DNA of 64,000 nt from Clostridia bacterium. GTDB lineage: Bacteria; Bacillota; Clostridia; Christensenellales; CAG-138. Under the pieces are notes generated by a model. It had not been told where the DNA came from. It was given only the letters and a program-made list of their open reading frames with translations, and did not search any database. Below, in pieces: positions 15,951 to 25,108 of the stretch. Positions within the stretch are counted from its first letter, which is position 1. The number at the start of each line of letters is the position of its first letter. A program made the translations under genes and the position numbers. The stretch covers positions 319,476-383,475 of the forward strand of contig JAFWOT010000012.1 of the NCBI GenBank assembly GCA_017509785.1, given 5' to 3'.

Positions 15951-18074
15951 ATGAAAAGATTCGCTGCTTTACTGACGGCTGTACTCATTATTATATGCGC
16001 GGTTCCGCCGGCCCGTGCCGAAACGCTGACGGATAACGTGCCTTCCGCCCCGCAGTTTTCGGCCTTTTGGAATATGGGAACGGCAAAAGCCGCTTTATTC
16101 GATCTTGACAGCGGGTGCATGCTCTATTCAAAGGGCGGGGACGACCGCGTCGAACCCGGCTCTCTGACGGTTATTATGACCGCGCTCCTGCTCATAGAAA
16201 ACACCGGGGCCGACGAATGGGACGAGCCCCTCCCCCCTCTTGAACAGGTCAATTCCGTATGGAGCGAACGCGCGGCTCAGATGGGGCTTCAAAAGGGTTC
16301 TTCTCCCACGCGGCGCGATCTGCTTTACGGCCTGCTCCTTCTCGGAGCCGGAGACGCCGCGTTCGTGACCGAAAACCTCGTTTCGGGCAGCGAGGCCGAC
16401 TTCGTCGCCGCAATGAACGAAAAGTCCGAAGAACTCGGGCTGATCGGGACGGAGTTCCAGAACGGCTACGGCATCTCCTCCAACGCTCATTATACCACCG
16501 CGAACGATCTTGCAAAGCTCACGCTCGAGGCGATGCGAAACGAATCGTTCGCCGAGGCGGTCTCCGCGGGAAGCTTCGTCCTCTCCCCCTCGCTCGGCGG
16601 GAGCGTCATAATGAACACCAACTCCGCCCTTGCAGACGGGGCGTGTATAGGCGTCCGCGTATGCGCCGAGAGCGAACGCCGCCACTCGGTCATCGTCGCT
16701 TCAAAGGTCGGCGAAGCTCGTCTCTGCGCCGTCGTGCTCGAAGCCTCCTCCGATCAGACGGCTTACAGCTATGCGGATATGCTCATATCGGAGGGCATGG
16801 CGAGCTATATGGCTCTGGGCGGTCTGCGCTCGTTCACCCCGGGAAACGCGCTCATGCGGGCAAAAGAGGGCGCTTCCCTTTATGAAGAGCCCCGCTCCTC
16901 CGCCGCATACGAGACGGTCGAAGCCGGTCAGACGCTCCGTGCGATCGGCTCGCACGAGGATGCGTCCGGCGTGTTCCTCTGCGTTTACAGGGGCGGAAGA
17001 GTCCTTTGGGCAAGAGCGGAGGAACTGGAGCTCGTCTGCTACGTGGACGACGTCTTCATCGATAACGGGGATCCGCTCTCCCGCGATAATCTGACCGGCG
17101 AAGGGATCGAAGCGGCCGTAACGGCTTCCACGCGGCACGAGATCAAATCGATAGGGCTAACAGTGACGCTCTTTGACGGAACACCGGTATTCTCCGAATA
17201 CTGCCATCCGAATTCACACAACACGGTCTCCGTCTCAGGAACGGGACTTGCCGAGAAGGTCGCCGCCGCCGGCTTCACGGCGGGAAGCTACTTCTGCACG
17301 ACGGAGGTCGAAGCCGAGGCAAGACTTCCGGGGCTCCCGACTCAGACGATCGTCAAAAGCCAGACGAGCGTATTCTCCGTAGCATCCGGCGGCGAATGCG
17401 TCAGCTACAACGCCAACACAGGTTCGGGCGCTCCCGTCGGCGAGGTATTCATCGAAAGCTTCGTCATTCCCGAGGAAACCCCGCAAAAGGCCGGATACAG
17501 GTTCGCCTGCTGGTCGGATTCTCCGACCGGAGCGGGCAGGCGCTGGCACGCGGGCGAGACCGTGACGCCGGAGAGCTCCTTAACGCTGTATGCCGTCTGG
17601 GAAAACGGCGTCGATAAATGGGGATTCGAGGGCAGAGCGCTCTATGAGAACGCGCTCATACTCGAAGGGACGGCCACAAACGAGGCGGGCATCACCGGGC
17701 TTCGCCTTGTGATCTCACGCGGAGGCGAGACCGTGCGCGAAATAAACGCCTCCCTCTGCGATAATACCGTCGGTATAGGAGACGCGCTGATCACCGAGCC
17801 CGTCGTACTGGAGCCCGGGGATTATACCGCGGAGTTGTTCGGGTCGGCCGGAGGCGGGCAGTACGAGAAGCTCATGGAACAGGATCTCACCGCCGGCGAA
17901 AGCACGATCCCGACAGAGAAAGAAACTCCGACTCCCGATCCCGGCGGGCAGGAACAGCCGCAGGGACCATCCTTCAGCCTTGCGGGGATCCCGATATGGA
18001 TCTGGTTCATGATCGGCATAATCGTCGTCATTGTGCTCATCGTCATCATAATCAAAATTCTGCGCTCGGCTTGA
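15951..18074 (+). CDS. Degenerate D-Ala-D-Ala carboxypeptidase homologue (S11 fold) with surface domains
   Basis: 707 residues. A signal peptide (cleavage near PARA, residue 23) leads into an S11 peptidase-like domain, about residues 40-290. By comparison with the intact homologue at 60399-62282, PASTTKIMT reads PGSLTVIMT here, so the catalytic lysine is valine. SGN reads GAG, and the KTG box is replaced around ALADGACIGV. Flanking blocks such as RRDLLYGLLL and AHYTTANDLAKLT are kept, so the fold is probably intact but inactive. An SH3-like region (about 300-365), a middle beta domain, an InlB-type B-repeat (about 480-550; RFACWSDSP...LTLYAVW), another beta domain, and a C-terminal membrane helix follow. 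It may bind wall peptides or scaffold CwlD, encoded next. Confidence 0.82.
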   Translation: MKRFAALLTAVLIIICAVPPARAETLTDNVPSAPQFSAFWNMGTAKAALFDLDSGCMLYSKGGDDRVEPGSLTVIMTALLLIENTGADEWDEPLPPLEQVNSVWSERAAQMGLQKGSSPTRRDLLYGLLLLGAGDAAFVTENLVSGSEADFVAAMNEKSEELGLIGTEFQNGYGISSNAHYTTANDLAKLTLEAMRNESFAEAVSAGSFVLSPSLGGSVIMNTNSALADGACIGVRVCAESERRHSVIVASKVGEARLCAVVLEASSDQTAYSYADMLISEGMASYMALGGLRSFTPGNALMRAKEGASLYEEPRSSAAYETVEAGQTLRAIGSHEDASGVFLCVYRGGRVLWARAEELELVCYVDDVFIDNGDPLSRDNLTGEGIEAAVTASTRHEIKSIGLTVTLFDGTPVFSEYCHPNSHNTVSVSGTGLAEKVAAAGFTAGSYFCTTEVEAEARLPGLPTQTIVKSQTSVFSVASGGECVSYNANTGSGAPVGEVFIESFVIPEETPQKAGYRFACWSDSPTGAGRRWHAGETVTPESSLTLYAVWENGVDKWGFEGRALYENALILEGTATNEAGITGLRLVISRGGETVREINASLCDNTVGIGDALITEPVVLEPGDYTAELFGSAGGGQYEKLMEQDLTAGESTIPTEKETPTPDPGGQEQPQGPSFSLAGIPIWIWFMIGIIVVIVLIVIIIKILRSA

Positions 18075-18087
18075 CCGAATAATACGA

Positions 18088-18127
18088 AACCGCCTCCCGT
18101 AAGATTCTTTTGGGAGGTGGTTTTTTT
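18088..18127 (+). terminator. Terminator-like hairpin overlapping the cwlD ribosome-binding site
   Basis: AACCGCCTCCC (18088-18098) pairs with GGGAGGTGGTT (18112-18122), with one G-U pair, followed by a T run to 18127. The right arm contains the GGGAGG that serves as the ribosome-binding site for the TTG start at 18126. The same structure can thus terminate transcription and hide the site from ribosomes. Confidence 0.8.
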
Positions 18128-18881
18128 GAACAAAGATACGCTTTCGAGGATAGGCGACGCCGCGCTCGCATTCATAGTATTGGCGGCGGCTCTGACGATG
18201 GCATGGAAGGGGCTCGCCGGGGAGCGTGAGATACCCGTTTCAGCGGCTCCATCCAACGACTCCGGGACGATACCCGATGAAGCGGCGGTCGTTGTCATAG
18301 ACGCGGGGCACGGCGGGCCGGACGGGGGCGCGCAGGGCGTTTCGGGTTCTGTCGAGGCGGAGCTCAATCTGAAGGTGGCAGAGCTCATTTCGGATATGCT
18401 CACGAAAAGGGGCCTGTACGTTATAATGACGAGGAGCACCGCCGACGCCCTCGGCGAAAGCAAATCCGCCGATATGGCGGAGCGCGGACGCATCATGCGC
18501 CTTCCGGAGGCCGATCTCACGGTCAGCATACACATGAACAAATTCGGGGATCCGACCGTCGAAGGGCCGATGGTTTTCTACATGAAGGGGAACAAAGCCT
18601 CGGAGGAATTCGCCGACGCCGTAATGGAAAGCCTCTGTAAGAGCTTATCGAGACCGCTACGCAGAACGAATCCCGAGGATCTTTTCGTGCTTCGCACGCC
18701 CGATGTGCCTGCGATACTCGTGGAATGCGGGTTCCTTTCCAACGCGGAGGACGAAGCAAGGCTCATGACGGAAGAATACAGGCGGAGCATCGCCGAAGGC
18801 GTATGCGACGGGATAACGGCATATCTTGCGGCAAAAGAAAACGGGGCCGGAACATCGCCCTTCCCCGTTGACGGTCATTGA
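18126..18881 (+). CDS. cwlD: N-acetylmuramoyl-L-alanine amidase, CwlD-like
   Basis: About 251 residues from TTG 18126; a GTG at 18117 is in frame but overlaps the ribosome-binding site. An N-terminal membrane anchor precedes an Amidase_3 domain with zinc ligands in VIDAGHGGPDGGA (His), SVEAELNLKVAEL (Glu) and SIHMNKF (His), and the catalytic Glu in ILVECGFLSN. SIHMN and the overall size resemble CwlD, the amidase that removes peptide stems to make muramic-delta-lactam in the spore cortex. A vegetative wall amidase is the alternative. It ends seven bases inside the convergent DUF2284 gene. Confidence 0.86.
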   Translation: MNKDTLSRIGDAALAFIVLAAALTMAWKGLAGEREIPVSAAPSNDSGTIPDEAAVVVIDAGHGGPDGGAQGVSGSVEAELNLKVAELISDMLTKRGLYVIMTRSTADALGESKSADMAERGRIMRLPEADLTVSIHMNKFGDPTVEGPMVFYMKGNKASEEFADAVMESLCKSLSRPLRRTNPEDLFVLRTPDVPAILVECGFLSNAEDEARLMTEEYRRSIAEGVCDGITAYLAAKENGAGTSPFPVDGH

Positions 18882-19444
18882 TACTTTTTTAGGAGCCCGC
18901 CGAGCAGTATGAAGTATTCCGGCAGGCGGCCGTTTGCAGCCCAGAGGACCTTCTCCCCGAAATAGGATCTGAGACTGCCGACCACGTCTCCGCCGATTGA
19001 TTCGATCGAATAGCGAAGCTTATCGGGGTATCGGCAGGGGGCGCCTTCGAGCCTTGCGCAGGTCCCGCAGAGCAGGCACCCGCCGGAGGTGAGCATCAGG
19101 CTGCCGGGAGTACCGGCCTCCATCCGGCGGAGCTCTGTCACAAGCTCCTCCTCAACGGGCGCAAGAAGCTCCTCGTATACGGCTTTCAGCTCCTCGGGAG
19201 CGTAGATCCTTTCCGTCAATTCCGAAGGTATCACCGTTTTCTTTGCGTAAAGGAGTATGCTGTCGTACGAGGACCATATCTCCCGCACGTCAAAGCCGTA
19301 CGGCGGGCAGGCCCAGCAGCCGCCGTATCCCGGGCAGCGGGAGCAGGCCTCCTCAAACCTCTCCGGGAAAACGAACGCCCCGCGGTATTCGCAAAGCGGT
19401 ATCTCCTTTGATAGGACGATCGTCTTCAGCTCGATCCGGTTCAC
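18875..19444 (-). CDS. DUF2284 cysteine-rich putative metal-binding protein
   Basis: 189 residues. Cysteine clusters C-S-R-C-P-G-Y-G-G-C-W-A-C-P-P near residue 35 and CLLCGTCARLEGAPCRYP near residue 125 match the DUF2284 family, whose members probably bind an Fe-S cluster or zinc. The biochemical role is unknown. The GTG start at 19444 overlaps the stop of the patatin gene (GTGA), so it is translated from the ddl-murF-patatin transcript. Confidence 0.85.
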   Translation of the reverse strand: MNRIELKTIVLSKEIPLCEYRGAFVFPERFEEACSRCPGYGGCWACPPYGFDVREIWSSYDSILLYAKKTVIPSELTERIYAPEELKAVYEELLAPVEEELVTELRRMEAGTPGSLMLTSGGCLLCGTCARLEGAPCRYPDKLRYSIESIGGDVVGSLRSYFGEKVLWAANGRLPEYFILLGGLLKKYQ

Positions 19445-20556
19445 GCCCCGGAGCCCTGCTCTTTCAGCACGGCGGCCGTGACCTCATTGAGAAGCTCGCG
19501 ATCGGTCAGTATGCGGAATTCGGGGATATGGAAAACGACGCCCGAATGCTCGAGGTATTTTATGAGGATATCGTAATAGTCCCCGGAGGCGTTATGGTTC
19601 TTCGCGAACTTCGGGATATAGACCTCATGCAGTTCGCGGAGCGAGTACTCCTTCCCGGCATGCGCAGCCTGTTTTTCGATCATGGGGATGAGCTCATCAT
19701 ATGCCTCGCGCTCCGTCATCGTGCGCTCGATATAATAATGCTCGCCTTCAAGGCCGTAAACGAAGCGTTTAGCGTCATAATAGCCAAGCTGCAGATTGAA
19801 GCTCGCCTGCGAAGACGAGAAGTTGAGAGTGTTGCCGAGCTTCCTCGTGGGCTCGATATAGCTGACGTTCGTTCCTTCGGGAATGCGGACGCGCTTTTCG
19901 CGGCCTATGCTCCCCTTCAGGCGGACGGCAATGATGTCGTTATAGCCGTTCTCGATGAGCGGCGTGACGGGCAGGCTGTCCGAAATGCCGCCGTCCGTAA
20001 AGCGTTTGCCTCCGACAAGGGGTTCATTCTTGAACGCGGGGAAATACGCGCTCGCAAGGAGCATATCGCAGATCTCCTCATCGGGGAGGGATCTGACGTC
20101 GATATCGAGCTCTTTCCTGTCCGTCAGGGAATAGGTGACGATGTAAAAAGCTACGTCGGAGGCTTTGATCGCCTTCGTATCGACGGTGCGCTTCAGAAGC
20201 TCTCGCAGAGGAGTTACGTCGAAACCTCCGTCACGCAGCACGTTGACCGCCCTGCGGACAGTGGAAACGAGGCCCGTCGTGGAAATATCCCTTGAAAAGA
20301 TCCTCGACATAAGGGTGTTGTCGACGTCCATAACGTCAGAAAAACGGATATTGCTCCAAAGCTCCTCCGCCTTGTCGGGAGCGCGCATCGCCATCAGAGC
20401 GCCGTTCAGCGCTCCTACGGAGGTCCCGCAGACGGCGTTGTATTTGAGGCCTTCTTCCTCGAGGGAGCGCCATACGCCCACCTCATAGGCGCCTTTCGCG
20501 CCGCCGCCGCCGAGCGCGATAGCGTAAGTCTTACTGAGATCGATCTTTTTTTCCAT
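19441..20556 (-). CDS. Patatin-like phospholipase
   Basis: 371 residues. The oxyanion hole ALGGGGAKGAYEVGVW, the nucleophile elbow G-T-S-V-G near residue 44 and the catalytic Asp in FTDGGISDSLPV near residue 180 form the patatin Ser-Asp dyad. Such enzymes hydrolyse acyl esters of phospholipids. Unlike secreted forms there is no signal peptide, so it should act on the inner face of the membrane. The gene follows murF by three bases within a cell-wall operon. Confidence 0.9.
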   Translation of the reverse strand: MEKKIDLSKTYAIALGGGGAKGAYEVGVWRSLEEEGLKYNAVCGTSVGALNGALMAMRAPDKAEELWSNIRFSDVMDVDNTLMSRIFSRDISTTGLVSTVRRAVNVLRDGGFDVTPLRELLKRTVDTKAIKASDVAFYIVTYSLTDRKELDIDVRSLPDEEICDMLLASAYFPAFKNEPLVGGKRFTDGGISDSLPVTPLIENGYNDIIAVRLKGSIGREKRVRIPEGTNVSYIEPTRKLGNTLNFSSSQASFNLQLGYYDAKRFVYGLEGEHYYIERTMTEREAYDELIPMIEKQAAHAGKEYSLRELHEVYIPKFAKNHNASGDYYDILIKYLEHSGVVFHIPEFRILTDRELLNEVTAAVLKEQGSGA

Positions 20557-20559
20557 GTT

Positions 20560-21906
20560 TTACTCCATAATCGCAAAAATGATCTTTTCAAGCGCCATCC
20601 CGCGGGAGGCCTTTACAAGCAAAGTATCCCCGGGGCGGAGCTCCTTTTTGAGCAGCTCTGCCGCACCTTCGGGGGTCGAATGAATGACGGCTCCGAGGCC
20701 CTTATCGGAAGCTGCGGCTGAGATCTCTCTGCCGAGCCGGCCTACCGTCACGAGAAGGTCAAGCCCCAATTCGGCAGCCAGCGTGCCGACTCCGGCGTGC
20801 AGCTCAGCGGCTCTTTCGCCGAGCTCGAGCATATCGCCGAGCAGGGCGAGCTTCCTTCCGGGTGCATTTGCGAGCACGCGCAGGCTCGCAGCCATGGAGG
20901 TGGGGCTCGCGTTGTAGCAGTCGTTCAGTATGACGGCGCCGTTATACGGGATGCGCTCCATCCTGCCGCTGACCGTGACGTAGCTTTCGAGGCCGTGCTT
21001 TATCTCCTCCATCGTGAGGCCGAGCTCATGCCCCGCGGCAGCCGCCGCAAGCGCGTCGAGCACCATATGCTTCCCGGAAGCGGGAAGCTCCACTTCGATG
21101 GAATCCCCGCCGACGTGAAGCGTGAACGAGGTGGATTCCATCCCGTTATAGCGTACCTGCGAGGCGTGAACGAAAGCCCCGGGATCGCTTCCGTAATAGA
21201 CTGCCTTCTTGCCGTTGGGGAGCTTGTACCCCGCAAGCTTATCGTCATCCGCGTTGAGTATGAGCGTGTTCCCGCGCATATTGGCCGTGAGCTCCGTCTT
21301 TGCGCGGAGGACTCCGTCGCGGTCGATGAGGTTCTCTGTATGGACGTTTTCGATATTCGTAAATACGGCAATATCTGGCTTTGCTATCTTCGAGATCCTG
21401 TCCATCTCGCCGAAATAGCTGATGCCCATTTCAAGTACCGCGACCTCGTTTTCCGGGGTGAGGCGGAAGAGAGTCATGGGGAGGCCGAGCTCGTTATTAT
21501 GGTTCTTCTCAGTCTTTAATACCGAGAACCTTTGCGAAACGACTCCTGCCGTGAGCTCCTTGACGGAGGTCTTTCCGACGGAGCCCGTGACACCGACGAC
21601 GATGACGCCCGATCTGTCCCTTATGTAGGAGCCGATCGCGCCGACGGCCTTATAGGTCGAGGGAACGATTATCTGGGGGACGTCGGCTTCGACCTCATGC
21701 TCGACAACGGCGGCAAGGACGCGCCCTTCGAGCCCCTTGACGAAGGAGTGCCCGTCGACCCGCTCTCCCTTTATGGCAATGAATACGCTGCCGGGGAGGA
21801 CGCGGCGGCTGTCAAGCGTGATATCCCGAACGAACCCCTCGGGAAGCTCGCGCGGGGCTTTCCCGCCGGTGCAGGCGAGTATCTCTTTAAGAGTCAGTTC
21901 TATCAT
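20560..21906 (-). CDS. murF: UDP-N-acetylmuramoyl-tripeptide--D-alanyl-D-alanine ligase
   Basis: 448 residues. The Mur ligase P-loop GVTGSVGKTSVKEL lies near residue 107, KTEKNHNNELGLP near 133 and LNDCYNASPTSM near 327. MurF adds D-Ala-D-Ala to UDP-MurNAc-tripeptide. The ddl gene that makes the dipeptide overlaps its start by 20 bases, so substrate supply and use are coupled in one operon. Confidence 0.95.
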   Translation of the reverse strand: MIELTLKEILACTGGKAPRELPEGFVRDITLDSRRVLPGSVFIAIKGERVDGHSFVKGLEGRVLAAVVEHEVEADVPQIIVPSTYKAVGAIGSYIRDRSGVIVVGVTGSVGKTSVKELTAGVVSQRFSVLKTEKNHNNELGLPMTLFRLTPENEVAVLEMGISYFGEMDRISKIAKPDIAVFTNIENVHTENLIDRDGVLRAKTELTANMRGNTLILNADDDKLAGYKLPNGKKAVYYGSDPGAFVHASQVRYNGMESTSFTLHVGGDSIEVELPASGKHMVLDALAAAAAGHELGLTMEEIKHGLESYVTVSGRMERIPYNGAVILNDCYNASPTSMAASLRVLANAPGRKLALLGDMLELGERAAELHAGVGTLAAELGLDLLVTVGRLGREISAAASDKGLGAVIHSTPEGAAELLKKELRPGDTLLVKASRGMALEKIIFAIME

Positions 21907-22942
21907 ACTTATTCATGCTCTCCTCGATGATTATCTGACAGAGCTCGTCAAAACCGATGCCGACGGCCGCGGCTTCCTGCGGGATGAGGCTCATCGCCGT
22001 CATACCCGGAAGCGTGTTGGCTTCGAGAGCGTAGCACTCCCCCGCCTCCGTCATTATGAAGTCAGTCCTCGAATACGCGGCAAGACCGAGCTCCTCATGC
22101 ACGAGAACGGCGGCGGTCTTCATCCTTTCCGACGCTTCTTCGGGGATATCCGCAGGGCAGATCTCGACCGTGCAGCCGGATTGATACTTGTTCTTATAAT
22201 CATAAAAACCGGTCTTGGGAATGATCTCAATGACGGGAAGCGCCCTCCCGCCGAGCACGCCGACGGAGAACTCACGCCCCTTGACGTAGCGCTCGGCGAC
22301 GGCCTTCGGCTCATAGGAAAGCGCCAGCTCCATTGCGGGGAGAAGCTGATCCTCCTCCGTAACTATGGAAACGCCGACGGAGGAGCCGCCGCAAGCCGGC
22401 TTGACTACCATCGGAAGACCGACGAGCTCAAGCACCTTCTTGGCATATGAAAGCTCGTTCCCGTCGAAATCCCCGCGAAGGAGAGTCGTGCCTTCGGGCA
22501 TCATAACGCCCTTGACGGGTGCCATCAGGCGCTTGGCGACGGTCTTATCCATGGAAAGAGCGCAGCCCTTTGCGGATGAACCCGTATAGCGTACGCCCAT
22601 GAGATCGAACGCCGCCTGGAGAGTGCCGTCCTCCCCCGCGCCGCCGTGCATTGCGGTAAATACGATATCGGCCATACGGCAGGCTTCAAGCACGCCTTTG
22701 CCGAAATACTCACCGCGCTGCAGCAGCTCGTCTATATCGGGAGCAGTATCGGAGATATGCGCCGAATTCTCGCTGACCTTATCGGTAAAGAGCGAAGCGG
22801 GTTCGCCGGGGATATCCAAAGCCGAATCAACGAGGGCGACGAGATGCCCCTTGCGCCTAAGCGCGTTCGCCACCTGAGCGCCCGTCGAAAGAGAAACGTC
22901 CCTTTCCGGGCTCATACCGCCGCACAGTACAACAATCTTCAT
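21887..22942 (-). CDS. ddl: D-alanine--D-alanine ligase
   Basis: 351 residues. CGGMSPERDVSLSTG is the N-terminal ATP-grasp/substrate loop. GSSAKGCALSMDKTVAK, PACGGSSVGVS, and the omega-loop FYDYKNKY with tyrosine at its end are all present. The tyrosine indicates D-Ala-D-Ala specificity, not the D-Ala-D-Lac type. LEANTLPGMTAMS carries the C-terminal metal site. ATG 22942 has AAAGGA upstream. Confidence 0.95.
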   Translation of the reverse strand: MKIVVLCGGMSPERDVSLSTGAQVANALRRKGHLVALVDSALDIPGEPASLFTDKVSENSAHISDTAPDIDELLQRGEYFGKGVLEACRMADIVFTAMHGGAGEDGTLQAAFDLMGVRYTGSSAKGCALSMDKTVAKRLMAPVKGVMMPEGTTLLRGDFDGNELSYAKKVLELVGLPMVVKPACGGSSVGVSIVTEEDQLLPAMELALSYEPKAVAERYVKGREFSVGVLGGRALPVIEIIPKTGFYDYKNKYQSGCTVEICPADIPEEASERMKTAAVLVHEELGLAAYSRTDFIMTEAGECYALEANTLPGMTAMSLIPQEAAAVGIGFDELCQIIIEESMNKYDRTDS

Positions 22943-23004
22943 AAACACAGTCCTTTCATCGGATCGATTTGTTTCTTTCTTCAATGCAAAAAATGCCTTT
23001 TAAT

Positions 23005-23033
23005 ATTATAGCAGATTTGCTCCCGTTATGCAA
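23005..23033 (-). promoter_or_regulatory. Sigma-A promoter of ddl-murF-patatin-DUF2284
   Basis: Minus strand: -35 TTGCAT (23033-23028), 17-bp spacer, perfect -10 TATAAT (23010-23005), ~56-base leader to ATG 22942. Confidence 0.82.
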
Positions 23034-23037
23034 ATAT

Positions 23038-23070
23038 AAAAGAGCGCCGCGACGCTGCCGTGGCGCTCCT
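23038..23070 (-). terminator. Terminator after potD
   Basis: On the minus strand GAGCGCC (23068-23062) pairs with GGCGCTC (23048-23042), followed by TTTTATA. It ends the potABCD transcript immediately upstream of the ddl promoter. Confidence 0.85.
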
Positions 23071-23084
23071 CTTTATGGTACCGG

Positions 23085-24230
23085 TTATTTGCCCATAGCG
23101 GCGTAGAAATCCGCCCAGGCCTTGTTGAACACCTCAATGAAATCGCCGAGGTCATGATAGACGACGCAGCGGGAGAGTATCTCATCGGAGGGGTTGAATA
23201 TCTCGTTCGAGGTGAAGTCCTCATCGAGGTGATCGAGCGCGCCCTGATTGGGGGTGGAGTAATAGATGTACTCGGTGTTGCGGGCGGCAAGGTTCGCGTC
23301 GTTGAGGAAATTGATGAACGCATGAGCCGCCTCGAGGTTCTTGGCGGACTTCGGAATGACCACGTTGTCAAACCAGACGTTGGAGCCCTCCTTGGGGACG
23401 ACGTAGGCGAGATCGGGGTTCTCGTCAACGCAGGCGTACGCGTCGCCGGAGTAGATAACGGCGAGAGCCGCCTTGTTGTTCTGCATGGAGGTGCGGATAT
23501 CATCCGTGCCGAGGCCCTTTAAGAGCGGGATCTCCTTAATGAGCTCATCGCGGGCAGCGGCGACCTCGTCGGCGTTCCTCGTGTTGATGTCATAGCCGAG
23601 GCGCAGCAGCGAAACGGCAATGGCATCGCGGACGGAATCATACTGCCAGATCTTGCCGGCGTACTTCTCGTTCCAGAGGATGTCCCAGGAATCGACCTCC
23701 TCGTCTACCATGGTGGTGTTATAGAGGATACCGACCGTCCCCCACATATAGGGAAGCGAATACTTGTTGCCGGGATCGAACCCGTCGGTGATATCGAGCA
23801 TACGCTGCTGGATGTTCTTCGCGTTTGGGATCTTATCCATGTCGAGGGGGATGAGCATATCGTCGGCGATGAGCTTCTCGATTATGTAATCGGAGGGGAA
23901 GCACATGTCATAGACGCAGTCGGCGGAACGGAGCTTGATGAGCATCTCCTCGTTGGAGGTCATCTCGACGTAATTGATCTTGACGCCGGTCTCCTCCTCG
24001 AATATGTCGATGAGCTCGGGGTCGATGTACTCTCCCCAGTTGAGAATATTGAGCTCGCCGCCGATCTCGTCGTACTGATCGCCGTCGGCAAAGCTGTAAT
24101 CGGGTTCGTCGTCGCCCGCGGGGGCGGCGGTCTCTTTATCGCCGCTCTGGGGATCCTTGGGCGCGTTGGTGCAGGCGGCAAGAGCGAGCAGCATCACGAG
24201 GGCGAGCAGCAGGCTTAAAAACTTCTTCAT
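23085..24230 (-). CDS. potD: Spermidine/putrescine ABC transporter substrate-binding lipoprotein
   Basis: 381 residues. The signal peptide ends in the lipobox LALAAC (cysteine about residue 20), followed by a charged linker and the periplasmic-binding fold: LNILNWGEYIDPELID, VYDMCFPSDYIIEKL, SLPYMWGTVGILYNT, and DNVVIPKSAKNLEAAH are typical of PotD/PotF. It captures polyamines outside the membrane for PotBC. Last gene of the operon, overlapping potC by four bases. Confidence 0.93.
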   Translation of the reverse strand: MKKFLSLLLALVMLLALAACTNAPKDPQSGDKETAAPAGDDEPDYSFADGDQYDEIGGELNILNWGEYIDPELIDIFEEETGVKINYVEMTSNEEMLIKLRSADCVYDMCFPSDYIIEKLIADDMLIPLDMDKIPNAKNIQQRMLDITDGFDPGNKYSLPYMWGTVGILYNTTMVDEEVDSWDILWNEKYAGKIWQYDSVRDAIAVSLLRLGYDINTRNADEVAAARDELIKEIPLLKGLGTDDIRTSMQNNKAALAVIYSGDAYACVDENPDLAYVVPKEGSNVWFDNVVIPKSAKNLEAAHAFINFLNDANLAARNTEYIYYSTPNQGALDHLDEDFTSNEIFNPSDEILSRCVVYHDLGDFIEVFNKAWADFYAAMGK

Positions 24231-25108
24231 TTGGTGTTTCCTCCCTTATCCTTCATTTTAACCTTCTTGGACTGTATCTCATACTCGCGCTCCTTGGAGA
24301 GCCTTCGCAGGTTCACAATGAGCAGCAGAGTGACGAGCGGTATGAATATGACCGTCGCGAGCGCGGGGTTGACTCCCTTCGTCCCCCTTGCGGAGGAATA
24401 GATGTAAACGGAGAGCACGCTCGAAAGATCGGATACGAAGTAGCTGACTACGAAATCGTCAAGGCTCATGGTGAGAGCCATTATGAAGCCCGAGGATATG
24501 CCCGGCATTATATCGGGTATGACGACCTTCATGAGCGCCTTCGTCGGCGAACATCCGAGATCCATCGCCGCCTCATAGAGCATGCCGGAGCTTTGCCTGA
24601 GGCGCGGCATCACCGAGAATATGACGTATGGTATGCTGAACGTGACGTGCGCTATAACGAGCTTCGGGATATCGCCTATCTGCCCGATATTGAGCTTTGC
24701 GAGAAGCGAGTTCACGAACGCGAAAAGCATCATGAACGTGATGCCCGTTACGAGATCGGGGTTCACCATCGGGAGCTGCGAAACGTTCAGTATGACGTTT
24801 CTCGGCCCCTTCTTCATGGCGTAGATGCCTATGGCTGCGGCGGTGCCGATCACGGTCGCGGCGACGCTCGATATGGCGGCTATCTCAAGCGTGAGGAGAA
24901 GAGCCTTACCGGCCTCGCCCGTGAAGATGTTGGAGTAATTGCTCAGGGTGAAGCCCTTCCACGCGCCGATATTCGTATAGGATACGCGCCTGCCCGTTCC
25001 GAAATTATTGAACGAGAACACGATAAGGTAGATTATCGGTATGTACAGGAAGAAGAGCATGAGCCCGAGGTAGACGTATTTTAACGATTTGCCCGCCTTT
25101 TTCACCAC
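24227..25108 (-). CDS. potC: Spermidine/putrescine ABC transporter permease PotC
   Basis: 293 residues, six membrane helices, with the EAA-type cytoplasmic loop EAAMDLGCSPTKALMKVVIPDIMPGI near residue 180 that docks on PotA. The N-terminal FSFNNFGTGRR block is typical. It overlaps potB by seven bases and potD by four. Confidence 0.92.
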   Translation of the reverse strand: MVKKAGKSLKYVYLGLMLFFLYIPIIYLIVFSFNNFGTGRRVSYTNIGAWKGFTLSNYSNIFTGEAGKALLLTLEIAAISSVAATVIGTAAAIGIYAMKKGPRNVILNVSQLPMVNPDLVTGITFMMLFAFVNSLLAKLNIGQIGDIPKLVIAHVTFSIPYVIFSVMPRLRQSSGMLYEAAMDLGCSPTKALMKVVIPDIMPGISSGFIMALTMSLDDFVVSYFVSDLSSVLSVYIYSSARGTKGVNPALATVIFIPLVTLLLIVNLRRLSKEREYEIQSKKVKMKDKGGNTK

